NCBI GenBank assembly: GCA_964017195.1
Contig: OZ024895.1
Location: 17,816,034-17,880,033, forward strand
Length of the DNA: 64,000 nt
Source of the DNA: Siderastrea radians
Lineage: Eukaryota > Cnidaria > Anthozoa > Scleractinia > Rhizangiidae
Reading direction: 5' to 3'
Shown here: in pieces, positions 1 through 7,176 of the stretch
Position numbering within the stretch: the stretch's first letter is position 1
How the letters are laid out: every line of letters begins with the position of its first letter
Notes under the pieces: model-generated
What the model saw: only the letters and a program-made list of their open reading frames with translations
What the model was told of the DNA's origin: nothing
The model's database searches: none
Program-made: the position numbers and the translations under genes

Positions 1-16
1 CCGTTTACTTGACATT

Positions 17-55
17 CTTGCTTGTTTGCTTGCTTGCTTGACTGCTTGCTGGCTT
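17..55. repeat. Simple GCTT-type repeat at the window edge
   Basis: Runs of gcttgcttgcttg with interruptions. It may be host flank or the outer end of the element; nothing else is recognisable in bases 1-100. Confidence 0.6.
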
Positions 56-140
56 GGGAGTGAAAAATAGAATGGGACGGTGGTTTTTTTTTTTTATAGA
101 GACCCAAGGGTCACGTGGGAGGGGTGATGAACCAATCACC

Positions 141-362
141 AAACAGGGCACAGCCTGGCATAACAACAGGTCATCCCAAACAGGGCACAGCCTGGCATAA
201 CAACAGGTCATCCCAAACAGGGCACAGCCTGGCATAACAAGAGGTCATCCCAAACAGGGCACAGCCTGGCATAACAAGAGGTCATCCCAAACAGGGCACA
301 GCCTGGCATAACAAGAGGTCATGCCAAACAGGGTTCAGCCTGGGATAACAAGAGGTGATGAG
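141..362. repeat. 37-bp tandem repeat, six copies
   Basis: Units start at 141, 178, 215, 252, 289 and 326 with a period of exactly 37 and few differences; the last copy is the most diverged. Each copy carries an AGGTCA or AGGTGA hexamer (nuclear-receptor half-site type). There are no spacers, so this is not a CRISPR array. It lies just outside the first viral promoter, so a subterminal enhancer-like role is possible but inferred. Confidence 0.9.
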
Positions 363-460
363 GAGACCCAGCGGTGCCTTGGGAGGGGAAGAGGAGGGGG
401 GACCCCCCTCCCCCTTCCTTAGATGGACCATCAGGCTTTGCGGGGAATGATCCCAGAGAC

Positions 461-467
461 TATAAAA
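461..467 (+). promoter_or_regulatory. TATA box of the left early-type unit
   Basis: TATAAAA lies 32 bases before the ATG at 499. The 46 bases around and after it (about 456-501) nearly match the promoter and leader of the minus-strand gene starting at 14,861, so this is an inverted duplicate of that promoter. Confidence 0.7.
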
Positions 468-498
468 CAGATCGCACCTCGAGGTGGGTCATCTCAAG

Positions 499-585
499 AT
501 GGCCTCTTGTCAAGACCAATTACTCCAAGAGTTTGAAGAATTTGAAGCGGATCTCCCATTTTATTGTGAGTCAAGGCTACTGTGA
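499..585 (+). CDS. Short acidic leader ORF, truncated paralog or first exon
   Basis: This 28-codon ORF begins at the first ATG after the TATA box at 461. Residues 8-19 (LLQEFEEFEADL) resemble residues 8-19 of the small acidic protein at 14,478-14,861 (LLEAFEEFELDL), which has the same promoter. Two donor-like GTGAGT sites follow at 566 and 582, so it could be the first exon of a spliced early transcript. It could also be a relic of a duplicated end, since no downstream exon was identified. The longer frame from 374 starts upstream of the TATA box and is not credible. AATAAA occurs about 160 bases downstream. Confidence 0.45.
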   Translation: MASCQDQLLQEFEEFEADLPFYCESRLL

Positions 586-816
586 GTCAAGAGACATTTA
601 TTTATGACCATAGTGCAAACTCAGTGTTGTCAGTTTTTATTTTTTAATTAAAAAAGAGTTGATGTTTTCTACAATGGGTGGTCTGTATTCTTTGCCACGC
701 GGGTTGGGGTGCTCCTATGTACAAATTGAAAAAAGCTATCTACAATTTGAAAAAATAAAAAGTAAAAAATTAAAAAAGAAAAGCTATGTACAATTCCAAA
801 AATAAAAACTAAGAAA

Positions 817-1512
817 TTACAAATGAAAGTCTTCCAGTTCCGTACGTAATTGATCAATGTTCTCGGGTAGACAGAACGTGCGGTTGAATAAGGCTTGAAT
901 TTCGGCTCGGGTTTTCTCGTCCACATCCCGGGATCCCACAATAGCACTGCTTTGATGAAGGGTGGGCTTTTTAGGTCCCCAAGGAACAAATTGACTGCCA
1001 GTCACCAGGGTGGCGGCATTCTCGTTGACTTGGTAGTAATGGTCTGAACGGTACCACGATTGACTGGGGATGTCAAAGAGGTAGACGGGTTTGCCTTGAT
1101 CCATAGCCAATTGCACGGTCCAACCAGTGCCTCCTTTCACGCGTTTATGATCCGGTTCCAAGATGCCAAAGGCATAGATGGTATGGGCTTTCTTGGCAAT
1201 TTGATAATTGCGTTGTAGCAATTGCAGGGTGTAAAAATGACTGGGCATTTGTTTGCCTAGTTTCTCTGCCGCCTGGTGAAGATGGGGGTTGGCCAACATC
1301 AGGACTTCCACCGTAGAAGGGGTGATGAAAGTGGCTCGAGGATGGTTCGGGGGGACCAGGACTTCGAGTTGCATCCCAAAGTGTTTGGCATGTTGTTCCA
1401 CAAGGGCATCCGTACCTTTGGCTCCCCCTGTGTAGACCACATGTCCATGACCAATTTGGAGTTCCAAGGCATCCACATCGTGTTCTCCAATCATGTCGAT
1501 GTTGGGGGGCAT
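817..1512 (-). CDS. SLOG-superfamily Rossmann-fold protein
   Basis: 231 residues. Residues 27-43 read VVYTGGAKGTDALVEQH, the glycine-rich loop of the SLOG superfamily (DprA/LOG/YspA type), which binds nucleotide-derived ligands. A second conserved patch near 124-140 (GGTGWTVQLAMDQGKPV) fits the later strand and helix of the same fold. Family members sense or process nucleotide ligands; the ligand and role here are unknown. It overlaps the upstream 74-residue ORF by 22 bases, so both may share one transcript from the divergent promoter at 1716-1924. A TTTATT near 633 could serve as minus-strand polyadenylation signal. A non-structural role in replication or host interaction is inference. Confidence 0.75.
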   Translation of the reverse strand: MPPNIDMIGEHDVDALELQIGHGHVVYTGGAKGTDALVEQHAKHFGMQLEVLVPPNHPRATFITPSTVEVLMLANPHLHQAAEKLGKQMPSHFYTLQLLQRNYQIAKKAHTIYAFGILEPDHKRVKGGTGWTVQLAMDQGKPVYLFDIPSQSWYRSDHYYQVNENAATLVTGSQFVPWGPKKPTLHQSSAIVGSRDVDEKTRAEIQALFNRTFCLPENIDQLRTELEDFHL

Positions 1513-1715
1513 TTAAATACGTAGCCGGTGTCTGGGCCTACAATAGCTAGAATCTCCGTGGGAGTCAACTCTAAGGCCAAACCGAAATCAATGACGTGGT
1601 GCTGTCGGCACTGTTGGAACGTGAATCCCGCTGCTAGACCTCGTTTGACCCGTTCAGCCAAATACTCTTCGGTGGAAGCAAAGTCGTCTCGGTTGAGATC
1701 TTGGTAGTAGTCCAT
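1491..1715 (-). CDS. Small hypothetical protein
   Basis: 74 residues, charged at the N-terminus, with no family that I recognise. It is the first gene leftward from the divergent promoter, and its last codons overlap the start of the SLOG gene. The single Cys and His cluster (CRQHH near residue 36) is not a full zinc site. The tight overlap supports a real two-gene unit. Confidence 0.55.
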   Translation of the reverse strand: MDYYQDLNRDDFASTEEYLAERVKRGLAAGFTFQQCRQHHVIDFGLALELTPTEILAIVGPDTGYVFKCPPTST

Positions 1716-1924
1716 CTACTTAGAATGATAACTCAGGGACCAAGGGAGCTCCTTAAATAGGGACAACGGACCAATGGGAAGACAAGAGGACCTTATATGG
1801 ATTGAATAAGCTGACCAATGGGAAGATAACAAGTCCTTATATGGGTAGGATAAGCTGACCAATGGCAACCAAGGGTCTAAGGTATAAAAAGGCCTCGGTA
1901 GTAGGGGTGAAAATCTTGAGCACG
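1716..1924. promoter_or_regulatory. Divergent promoter with repeated CCAAT and TATA-like motifs
   Basis: About 2.5 copies of a ~47-bp unit (GACCAATGGGAAGA ... CCTTATATGG) lie at 1770-1870, giving three CCAAT boxes and two TATATG motifs. A strong plus-strand TATAAAAA sits at 1883-1890, 35 bases before the ATG at 1925. The region separates leftward genes (ending 817) from rightward genes (starting 1925). Confidence 0.7.
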
Positions 1925-2806
1925 ATGTCAGTCGAACGGAAGAGAAAGCCAAGCGTACACCCTGCGGGGAAGAAGAAAAAGAAAGAGAATGTGGACTGTG
2001 ATCCGGTGGTAGGGGAGGTGGTGGAAGATACCCGAGCGGCGGTGGAAGATATGATGAAAGAATTGAATGACATGGTTGGGCAATCTACACCACCACCACC
2101 TCAATTCACCCTGATGACCATGTTTGACAATGAGGTGGACTATCATCAAGTCAAAGGCAACAATGAAAAGGTGGACTATATGGTATGCCCCTGCCATGAC
2201 GTGCGTTTGGAGGCCCGAGAATCTCAAAAGGGATGGAAGTATGTGAAATGTCCCATGCAACCGTGTTTGCTGTTTTGTGGACAAGATCAAGCCTTGGAGT
2301 ATATGAAAGCCGTGTATAGTCAACCTCATGTAGAAGTGTTGGACATGTGGACTTGTTTGCAGTGTTTTTGCCGGGAACCCGCCACGCTGCAACAGAGCCA
2401 TTCGACCCAGAACCCCGATCGCTTGTTTCTGAATTGTTCCAAGAAACAGTGTGGCTTCTTCCGATGGGCCGATCAACCCATGGGCCCCAAGTACTGGAGT
2501 TGGTTTCATGACAACCCGCCCAAGAAAGCCGACCAACAAGCTGAATCTCCTTTGTCTACCCGTGATGCACAAGGATATCCCAAGAGGGGCTATGACATCC
2601 CTGGCCCACCCCCTCGAGCTCCAAGGAAAGAGGATCGCCCCCTGACAGATTATGAGAAACAATTGTTGCGAGAAATTCAAGAGCTCAAGAACCGTCAAGA
2701 AATGATGGTAGCCCCAGCTCCGCCACCCCCCAAGTACAGTGACAGTGTGGACAACTGGCAGAAAGGTCTAGAGACCGTCGCCTGTGGCCGTCTAGGTCTC
2801 TTTTAA
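1925..2806 (+). CDS. Protein with two GRF-like zinc fingers
   Basis: 293 residues from the ATG at 1925. An upstream in-frame ATG at 1862 is rejected because the TATA box (1883-1890) lies after it. The N-terminus is Lys-rich and could be a nuclear signal. Two zinc-finger-like modules follow: CPCH...KCPMQPCLLF, and CLQCFC...FLNCSKKQCGFFRW. The latter fits the GRF consensus (paired Cys, then FxC, C, FFxW). GRF fingers bind single-stranded DNA in topoisomerases and repair nucleases, so a replication or packaging accessory role is plausible. The C-terminus is Pro-rich with a charged helix near residues 240-260. No nuclease motif is visible. Confidence 0.7.
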   Translation: MSVERKRKPSVHPAGKKKKKENVDCDPVVGEVVEDTRAAVEDMMKELNDMVGQSTPPPPQFTLMTMFDNEVDYHQVKGNNEKVDYMVCPCHDVRLEARESQKGWKYVKCPMQPCLLFCGQDQALEYMKAVYSQPHVEVLDMWTCLQCFCREPATLQQSHSTQNPDRLFLNCSKKQCGFFRWADQPMGPKYWSWFHDNPPKKADQQAESPLSTRDAQGYPKRGYDIPGPPPRAPRKEDRPLTDYEKQLLREIQELKNRQEMMVAPAPPPPKYSDSVDNWQKGLETVACGRLGLF

Positions 2807-2831
2807 ATGGTTTAAAAAGGAGTAGGAATAA

Positions 2832-3206
2832 ATGATGTTATCAAATGTGACCATGGAGTCTGCTGTGTCGTATTCGTGGGAGTCTCTCTGGTCCCTGGGG
2901 CAATGGCAATGCCATCAATCCCTGTGCCAAGTCTTATATGATCATCAACCCGGGTCCAAGATCCCTATTCCCCCATGTCCCGAGGACACGCATCCTCTCC
3001 AGATCTTTGAAGAAACCCATGTCGATCGTAACCTGTATCGATGGGTGGTGTTTGTCGTATGGTTAAAAGCCCACCCAGAGGCGTGGCGATGGTATCGAAT
3101 CATTCAAAAGGCGCATCCCCACACGGTCCCCACCATATCGACCTTATGGGATGAATGCCAGAAAGTATGGCCCCTCGAAAGAAAAAGGTCTCCCCATCAT
3201 GGTTGA
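2832..3206 (+). CDS. Hypothetical Trp-rich protein
   Basis: 124 residues, unusually rich in Trp and His, with no family I recognise. It starts 25 bases after the zinc-finger gene stop and overlaps the integrase start by about 50 bases. Two ATGs in tandem (2832 and 2835) could serve as start. The hydrophobic patch LYRWVVFVVWLKAHP is too broken for a clear membrane span. Confidence 0.5.
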   Translation: MMLSNVTMESAVSYSWESLWSLGQWQCHQSLCQVLYDHQPGSKIPIPPCPEDTHPLQIFEETHVDRNLYRWVVFVVWLKAHPEAWRWYRIIQKAHPHTVPTISTLWDECQKVWPLERKRSPHHG

Positions 3207-4300
3207 ATCGTTACCACGATCCGAGAGCCCCCGGCAGTTTAGGTGGGGTGCAACGGTTTGCCAAAGCCCATCGTCTCCCTTTGAAGAAAGCCCAACGGCT
3301 CTTGGAACAGGATTTGGCCTACACGTTACATAAACCGCGACGTCGTCGTTTTCCCACCGTCCCCGTGATCGTAGGAGGATTAGATGATCAATGGGTGGCA
3401 GATTTAGTGGAAGTGCAACCGTTGGCCAAGTATAATCGGGGTATACGATACTTGTTGACGGTCTTGGATGTCTTGTCCAAATACGCGTGGGTACAACCGT
3501 TGAAAGACAAAACCGGGGTCGCGTTGGTTCATGCCTTTGAGAAGATTTTGAAAGGACGACGTCACCCGAATCGATTGCAAACGGATCGAGGGAAAGAATT
3601 TTATAACCGGACATTTCAACGATGGCTTGACGAGCAAGGCATCCATCATTTTTCCACCGAAGGGGATGCAAAAGCCAGTGTGGTGGAACGATTTAATCGG
3701 ACCTTGAAAGAACGGTTGTATCGTTATTTTACGGCTGCTAACACCTTACGCTTTGACGATGTCTTACCCGAGTTGGTGCAAGGCTATAATGCTACCCGTC
3801 ATCGAAGTATTGGTATGGCCCCTCAAGACGTGACATGGGACAACGAAGAAGCGGTGTGGAAACGATTGTACAGCCAACGATTGAAAGGTCAGAAAAAACC
3901 TACATTCAAAGTCGGAGATCGTGTCCGTCTCAATAAGATTCATCGTACGTTTGAAAAAGCCTATTTACCCGGTTGGACCGAAGAAGTGTTTGTGGTGCAT
4001 CGTGTGATCCCGGGCCCCGTGCCCACGTATAAGATTCACGAATGGGATGAGACCCCCGTCCAAGGTACGTTTTATGAAGAGGATTTACAAAAAGTCCATG
4101 TGTCCGATGTGTTTCGCATCGAAAAGGTACTTAAGCGACAAAAAGATCGTTGGTTGGTCAAGTGGAAAGGGTGGCCCGACAAGTACAATAGTTGGATTCG
4201 TAGTCAAGACGTGACGTCTCTCCAACCACCACCACCACCCAAGAGGAAAAGCCCACCCAAAGAGACAAGTCCCTCCAAAAGACGACGACGACGTGACTAA
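3155..4300 (+). CDS. Retroviral-type integrase with C-terminal chromodomain
   Basis: 381 residues; the ATG at 3155 or 3167 could be used. The rve catalytic core spans about residues 75-240, with D in WVADLVEV, D in LQTDRGKEF and E in KASVVERFNR: the DDE triad with about 35 residues between the second D and E. A chromodomain follows near residues 312-345 (FRIEKVLKRQKDRWLVKWKG) and the C-terminus is Lys/Arg-rich. Polinton integrases have this architecture and insert the linear DNA into chromosomes; the chromodomain may guide target choice. The frame is intact and all three catalytic residues are present. Confidence 0.93.
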   Translation: MPESMAPRKKKVSPSWLNRYHDPRAPGSLGGVQRFAKAHRLPLKKAQRLLEQDLAYTLHKPRRRRFPTVPVIVGGLDDQWVADLVEVQPLAKYNRGIRYLLTVLDVLSKYAWVQPLKDKTGVALVHAFEKILKGRRHPNRLQTDRGKEFYNRTFQRWLDEQGIHHFSTEGDAKASVVERFNRTLKERLYRYFTAANTLRFDDVLPELVQGYNATRHRSIGMAPQDVTWDNEEAVWKRLYSQRLKGQKKPTFKVGDRVRLNKIHRTFEKAYLPGWTEEVFVVHRVIPGPVPTYKIHEWDETPVQGTFYEEDLQKVHVSDVFRIEKVLKRQKDRWLVKWKGWPDKYNSWIRSQDVTSLQPPPPPKRKSPPKETSPSKRRRRRD

Positions 4301-4303
4301 ACA

Positions 4304-5262
4304 ATGACGTTGGTGCCCAATTCTTCGTTTTACGTGACTTTGATGAGTCATGCGAGTACCAAAGAGTTTCCTGGGAACAAGAGTCATCATTTCAGAAACC
4401 GATTGCCGAAACCCATTCGATTTATGGGCCGAGGATGGATGGTGGGTATGGTGAGTTTATCCTTACCCACCATTCCAGTGCTAGCGGAAGAAGGAGGCGT
4501 GGGCGATTCCCATCCTCTGTTGTACGTACGATGGCACGAACGTGTGTATATCCAAGACGATCAAGGCAACGATCGCTGGTACCATGAACGCCGCGAACTC
4601 ACTGTCTACGGGCGAGATATGAGAAAGGAGATGACCTCGTTGACGGGAGTTCAATTTTTTCATCAACTGGTCTATCGTTACGACCAAAGCCGTGCGAAAC
4701 AATGTGGATTACCAATGTGGATTACAAACGACAAGTGGCGCACGTGTCATGGGGCAGAACCTTGGCCCTGAGAATGGGATGGATTGAACAAGTGTCCCCC
4801 GGCCAGTATCGATTGGGTCCCAATCTCTTGCAAGAATTTCAAGGCATTTCCACCATTCCCACCCCCACGGATGTCCGCGATGCCAGCAACAAACCCCTCT
4901 TTTGGAAAGTGGAGGGGGATTATCTGAAATTGAGTCTATCGTGTCCTTGGCGGTTTGTGAATTTGACCAAGACCTTTCGTGTCCCGTCGGAATTTCCCGC
5001 CGTGCGTCCTTTGCACGTGTATTGTGATGTAGGGACCAGCAGCATGGTAGGGGGTCGTATCACGGATCTCTTACGAGAAATCAAGTACCATCCTCAAAAC
5101 ACCACGCACTTTGAACCTCGACATATTCAATATGTCCCCGTACGCAACGAAGTGGTGGAAATCGTGGAAACCCAGATGGCCGAAACCAATGGGGATCTCG
5201 TGACATTTGGTGAAGGGCATACCCTCCTAACCCTCCACTTTAAAAGGGAGGTGGTAGTGTGA
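4304..5262 (+). pseudogene. Broken penton-like minor capsid gene (upstream paralog)
   Basis: Two overlapping frames, 4304-4771 (155 codons) and 4702-5262 (186 codons), align with the front and back of the intact penton-like protein at 5274-6323. The front shares SFYVTL.SHA...EFP.N and the back shares RMGWI, WRF.NL, LHVY.DV, ITDLLREI and RNEVVEI. The break coincides with a perfect 13-bp tandem duplication (4700-4712 and 4713-4725), and about 40 residues present in the paralog are absent around it. No canonical slippery heptamer was seen in the overlap. It may be a decayed copy, a variant allele or an assembly error. The second half carries the assembly-type C-terminus. Confidence 0.75.
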
Positions 5263-5273
5263 AGCAAACAAAA

Positions 5274-6323
5274 ATGTCGTTCTACGTGACGTTACCCAGT
5301 CATGCCAACCGACGTGAATTTCCCAACAACCAAGCCAATTCCTTCAAGATTCGTCTACCTCAACCGTTACGGTTACCCGGAGGGGGATGGCAAGTGGGGT
5401 TGAGTGCCATTTCCTTACCGGATACGCACGTCAATTTGTACGAGTTGGTGCAAAAAGATGGGTACGTCATGTCGACGTCCTGGGACCAAACCTATCCCAA
5501 ACCGAATGGAAAAGAGGGGGAAATGCAAGATCGAGGAGGGACGGCTGAAACCCTCATTAATGACATTCAACATTTGGATTGGGTGGTGGATGGGGTGAGT
5601 TTCATGAAAGCCACCATTGCTCACTTGGAACAACAACGCAAGGAAACGGCGATTCAAGGCGGCCGTTTTACCAATGATCAAGGCAAACACATGTACGTCA
5701 AGTTCAAGTGGGAAGGCGAGGATCTGCTCATTGACAACACCAATATCTGTCATTGCAAAACCGACACGCCCACCCTGTACATCTACACCAAGTTGGCTGT
5801 CAAGATGGGATGGTTACGTAAAATTAGCAGTGGATTGATTTTGGGCCCAAACTTACAACAAGACTTCATGGGGGATCAAATCCCTAACATGACAAAACCC
5901 GTTGGCAACGATTGGAACGATGTGAACGACGATCAGCACAACCCGGTCTTTTGGACGGTGCGTTCGTTTTTACCGGATCATTTACAATTGAGTATGAGTT
6001 GTGGGTGGCGTTTCACCAATTTGAATGTGGCGTTTCGTTCGGTGGTGGGAGATCCCTCGCGATCGTTGCACGTGTACTCGGACGTGGCAGGCAGTATGAT
6101 GGTCGGCAATCGCGTCACCGATTTGTTGCGTGAAATCCACTACAAGCGGGAAGGCAGAGGTACCATGTACTTTGAACCGTTGCACATTCATTACCTACCG
6201 CTTCGTAATGAAGTGGTGGAAATCATTCAAATGCAAGTCACCGAAACGTCTGGCACCGAGGATAAGTTGGTCAGGTTTGGCAAAGGTAACACGCTGGTCA
6301 CCTTGCACTTCAAAAAGGCATAA
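5274..6323 (+). CDS. Penton-like minor capsid protein
   Basis: 349 residues from ATG 5274; the frame opens at a GTG at 5259, but the ATG gives the conserved MSFYVTLPSH start. The pattern FYVTLPSH...FPNNQ..SFKIRLP...W.VGLS.ISLP is characteristic of the adintovirus/Polinton penton-like protein, a jelly-roll protein occupying capsid vertices. The C-terminal part has LHVYSDV, TDLLREIHY and PLRNEVVEI. It directly follows its broken paralog and precedes the core-peptide genes, placing it in the late structural cluster. The frame is complete. Confidence 0.85.
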   Translation: MSFYVTLPSHANRREFPNNQANSFKIRLPQPLRLPGGGWQVGLSAISLPDTHVNLYELVQKDGYVMSTSWDQTYPKPNGKEGEMQDRGGTAETLINDIQHLDWVVDGVSFMKATIAHLEQQRKETAIQGGRFTNDQGKHMYVKFKWEGEDLLIDNTNICHCKTDTPTLYIYTKLAVKMGWLRKISSGLILGPNLQQDFMGDQIPNMTKPVGNDWNDVNDDQHNPVFWTVRSFLPDHLQLSMSCGWRFTNLNVAFRSVVGDPSRSLHVYSDVAGSMMVGNRVTDLLREIHYKREGRGTMYFEPLHIHYLPLRNEVVEIIQMQVTETSGTEDKLVRFGKGNTLVTLHFKKA

Positions 6324-6352
6324 AAAGGGAAAAAGGGGATGGTCCATCAAAG

Positions 6353-6547
6353 ATGCCCAAGACAAGAGCACGTCGAAGAAGAAGAAGAAGGCAACGAGGC
6401 GGTCTCTTGCCTCTGGCCGCTCTCGTGCCAGCCTTGATCGCTGTGGGGAAAGCCGCCGCGTTGGGAGCGGTGGGTGGTGCCGCGGGTTACGGTGGCAAAA
6501 AAGCCATGGAAGCGGCGACCACTCGGAAGAAAAAGAAAGGTCGATGA
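6353..6547 (+). CDS. Basic core peptide, pX/mu-like
   Basis: 64 residues: an Arg-rich N-terminus (seven consecutive Arg), then QRGGLLPL, a hydrophobic Ala/Gly/Leu stretch at about residues 17-48, and a Lys-rich tail. Adenovirus pX/mu-type DNA-condensing peptides have this composition and are cleaved by the viral protease. QRGG lies exactly between the basic head and the hydrophobic part. A second peptide at 11,646-11,816 has the same plan. It sits 29 bases after the penton stop. Confidence 0.7.
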   Translation: MPKTRARRRRRRRQRGGLLPLAALVPALIAVGKAAALGAVGGAAGYGGKKAMEAATTRKKKKGR

Positions 6548-6554
6548 GAGGGGG

Positions 6555-6562
6555 TATAAAAA
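6555..6562 (+). promoter_or_regulatory. TATA box for the pVI-like/hexon gene run
   Basis: TATAAAAA directly after the stop of the pX-like gene and 55 bases before the ATG at 6618. It suggests a separate late promoter for the genes from 6618 onward. Confidence 0.55.
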
Positions 6563-6617
6563 GACAAAGGGGGTGACGTGACGCATAGTCCTTGGTGAAA
6601 GAGCAAAGAAGACAACC

Positions 6618-6944
6618 ATGCGAGGGGGAAGTTTGACACGATTTCGGACCGACGAGTGGTATGATCAACATGGCAGCGGGTTGATAAGGGAGGTCATGCG
6701 TGGGGGGTTCCAAGGCCTTAAAAGCACGCGAAATCCTTTAAAACTGCCTAGTAACACCTTGCGCGGATTGAACGCAGGGTTATCACGAGGTATCAAACGC
6801 AAAGCCGAAGACGTCCTTAAAAAAGAAATCACCAAACAAGCCAAGAAAGCGTTGAATCAGAAGAACGTGAAAGACGCCGTGCGGGTAGCCAGTGCCTTAT
6901 TTCCCAAACAAACCAAACGGGCGCGAGATATTTTGGGCGTGTGA
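6618..6944 (+). CDS. pVI-like basic minor protein
   Basis: 108 residues. It begins MRGG and has a second VMRGGF at about residues 26-31; both fit the adenain cleavage pattern (M/L/I)xGG. QHGSGL precedes the second site. The remainder is a basic amphipathic helix-rich tail (KRKAEDVLKKEI, KRARDILGV). Its small size, position just before hexon and double MRGG suggest the counterpart of adenovirus protein VI (membrane-lytic, hexon-linked). The assignment is by pattern, not by detailed homology. Confidence 0.55.
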   Translation: MRGGSLTRFRTDEWYDQHGSGLIREVMRGGFQGLKSTRNPLKLPSNTLRGLNAGLSRGIKRKAEDVLKKEITKQAKKALNQKNVKDAVRVASALFPKQTKRARDILGV

Positions 6945-6946
6945 AC

Positions 6947-7174
6947 ATGGATCCCGTGCATTCACGACCTCGACGGATTCGTAGTAATCGAGGGTTGTCT
7001 CAATGGGGTGGACTGTATCCGTTTTGGAAACTCAGGAGAGGACAACGTGGTGGCTGGTTAAGTGCCGAGGTGATGAGAGTCCCCGGGTTTGATTTGAGAC
7101 AACGTTTAGCACGACGACGACGGTATAAAAACCCCTCACGACGACGACGGGGTACCAGTACTCGACGACGTTAA
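6947..7174 (+). CDS. Arg-rich virion core peptide
   Basis: 75 residues from ATG 6947; an in-frame GTG at 6941 overlaps the previous stop. The N-terminus is Arg-rich, then WGGLYPFWKLRRGQRGGWLS, then a second Arg-rich tail (RRRR, SRRRRG, TRRR). The composition fits a DNA-binding core protein with a QRGG site in the middle. It ends two bases before the hexon ATG. Confidence 0.6.
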   Translation: MDPVHSRPRRIRSNRGLSQWGGLYPFWKLRRGQRGGWLSAEVMRVPGFDLRQRLARRRRYKNPSRRRRGTSTRRR

Positions 7175-7176
7175 AC

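Noticed and set aside
141..362. CRISPR-like regular repeats
   Set aside because: The 37-bp units are directly adjacent with no spacers, in an animal genome; this is a tandem repeat.
374..607. 77-codon plus-strand frame at the left end
   Set aside because: Its start precedes the TATA box at 461; the ATG at 499 in another frame matches the paralogous N-terminus.
1862..1924. Upstream ATG of the zinc-finger gene
   Set aside because: The TATA box at 1883-1890 lies downstream of it, so transcripts should start after this ATG.
4690..4771. Programmed frameshift in the upstream penton-like gene
   Set aside because: No slippery heptamer was seen in the overlap, and a 13-bp duplication plus a missing segment explains the break more simply.
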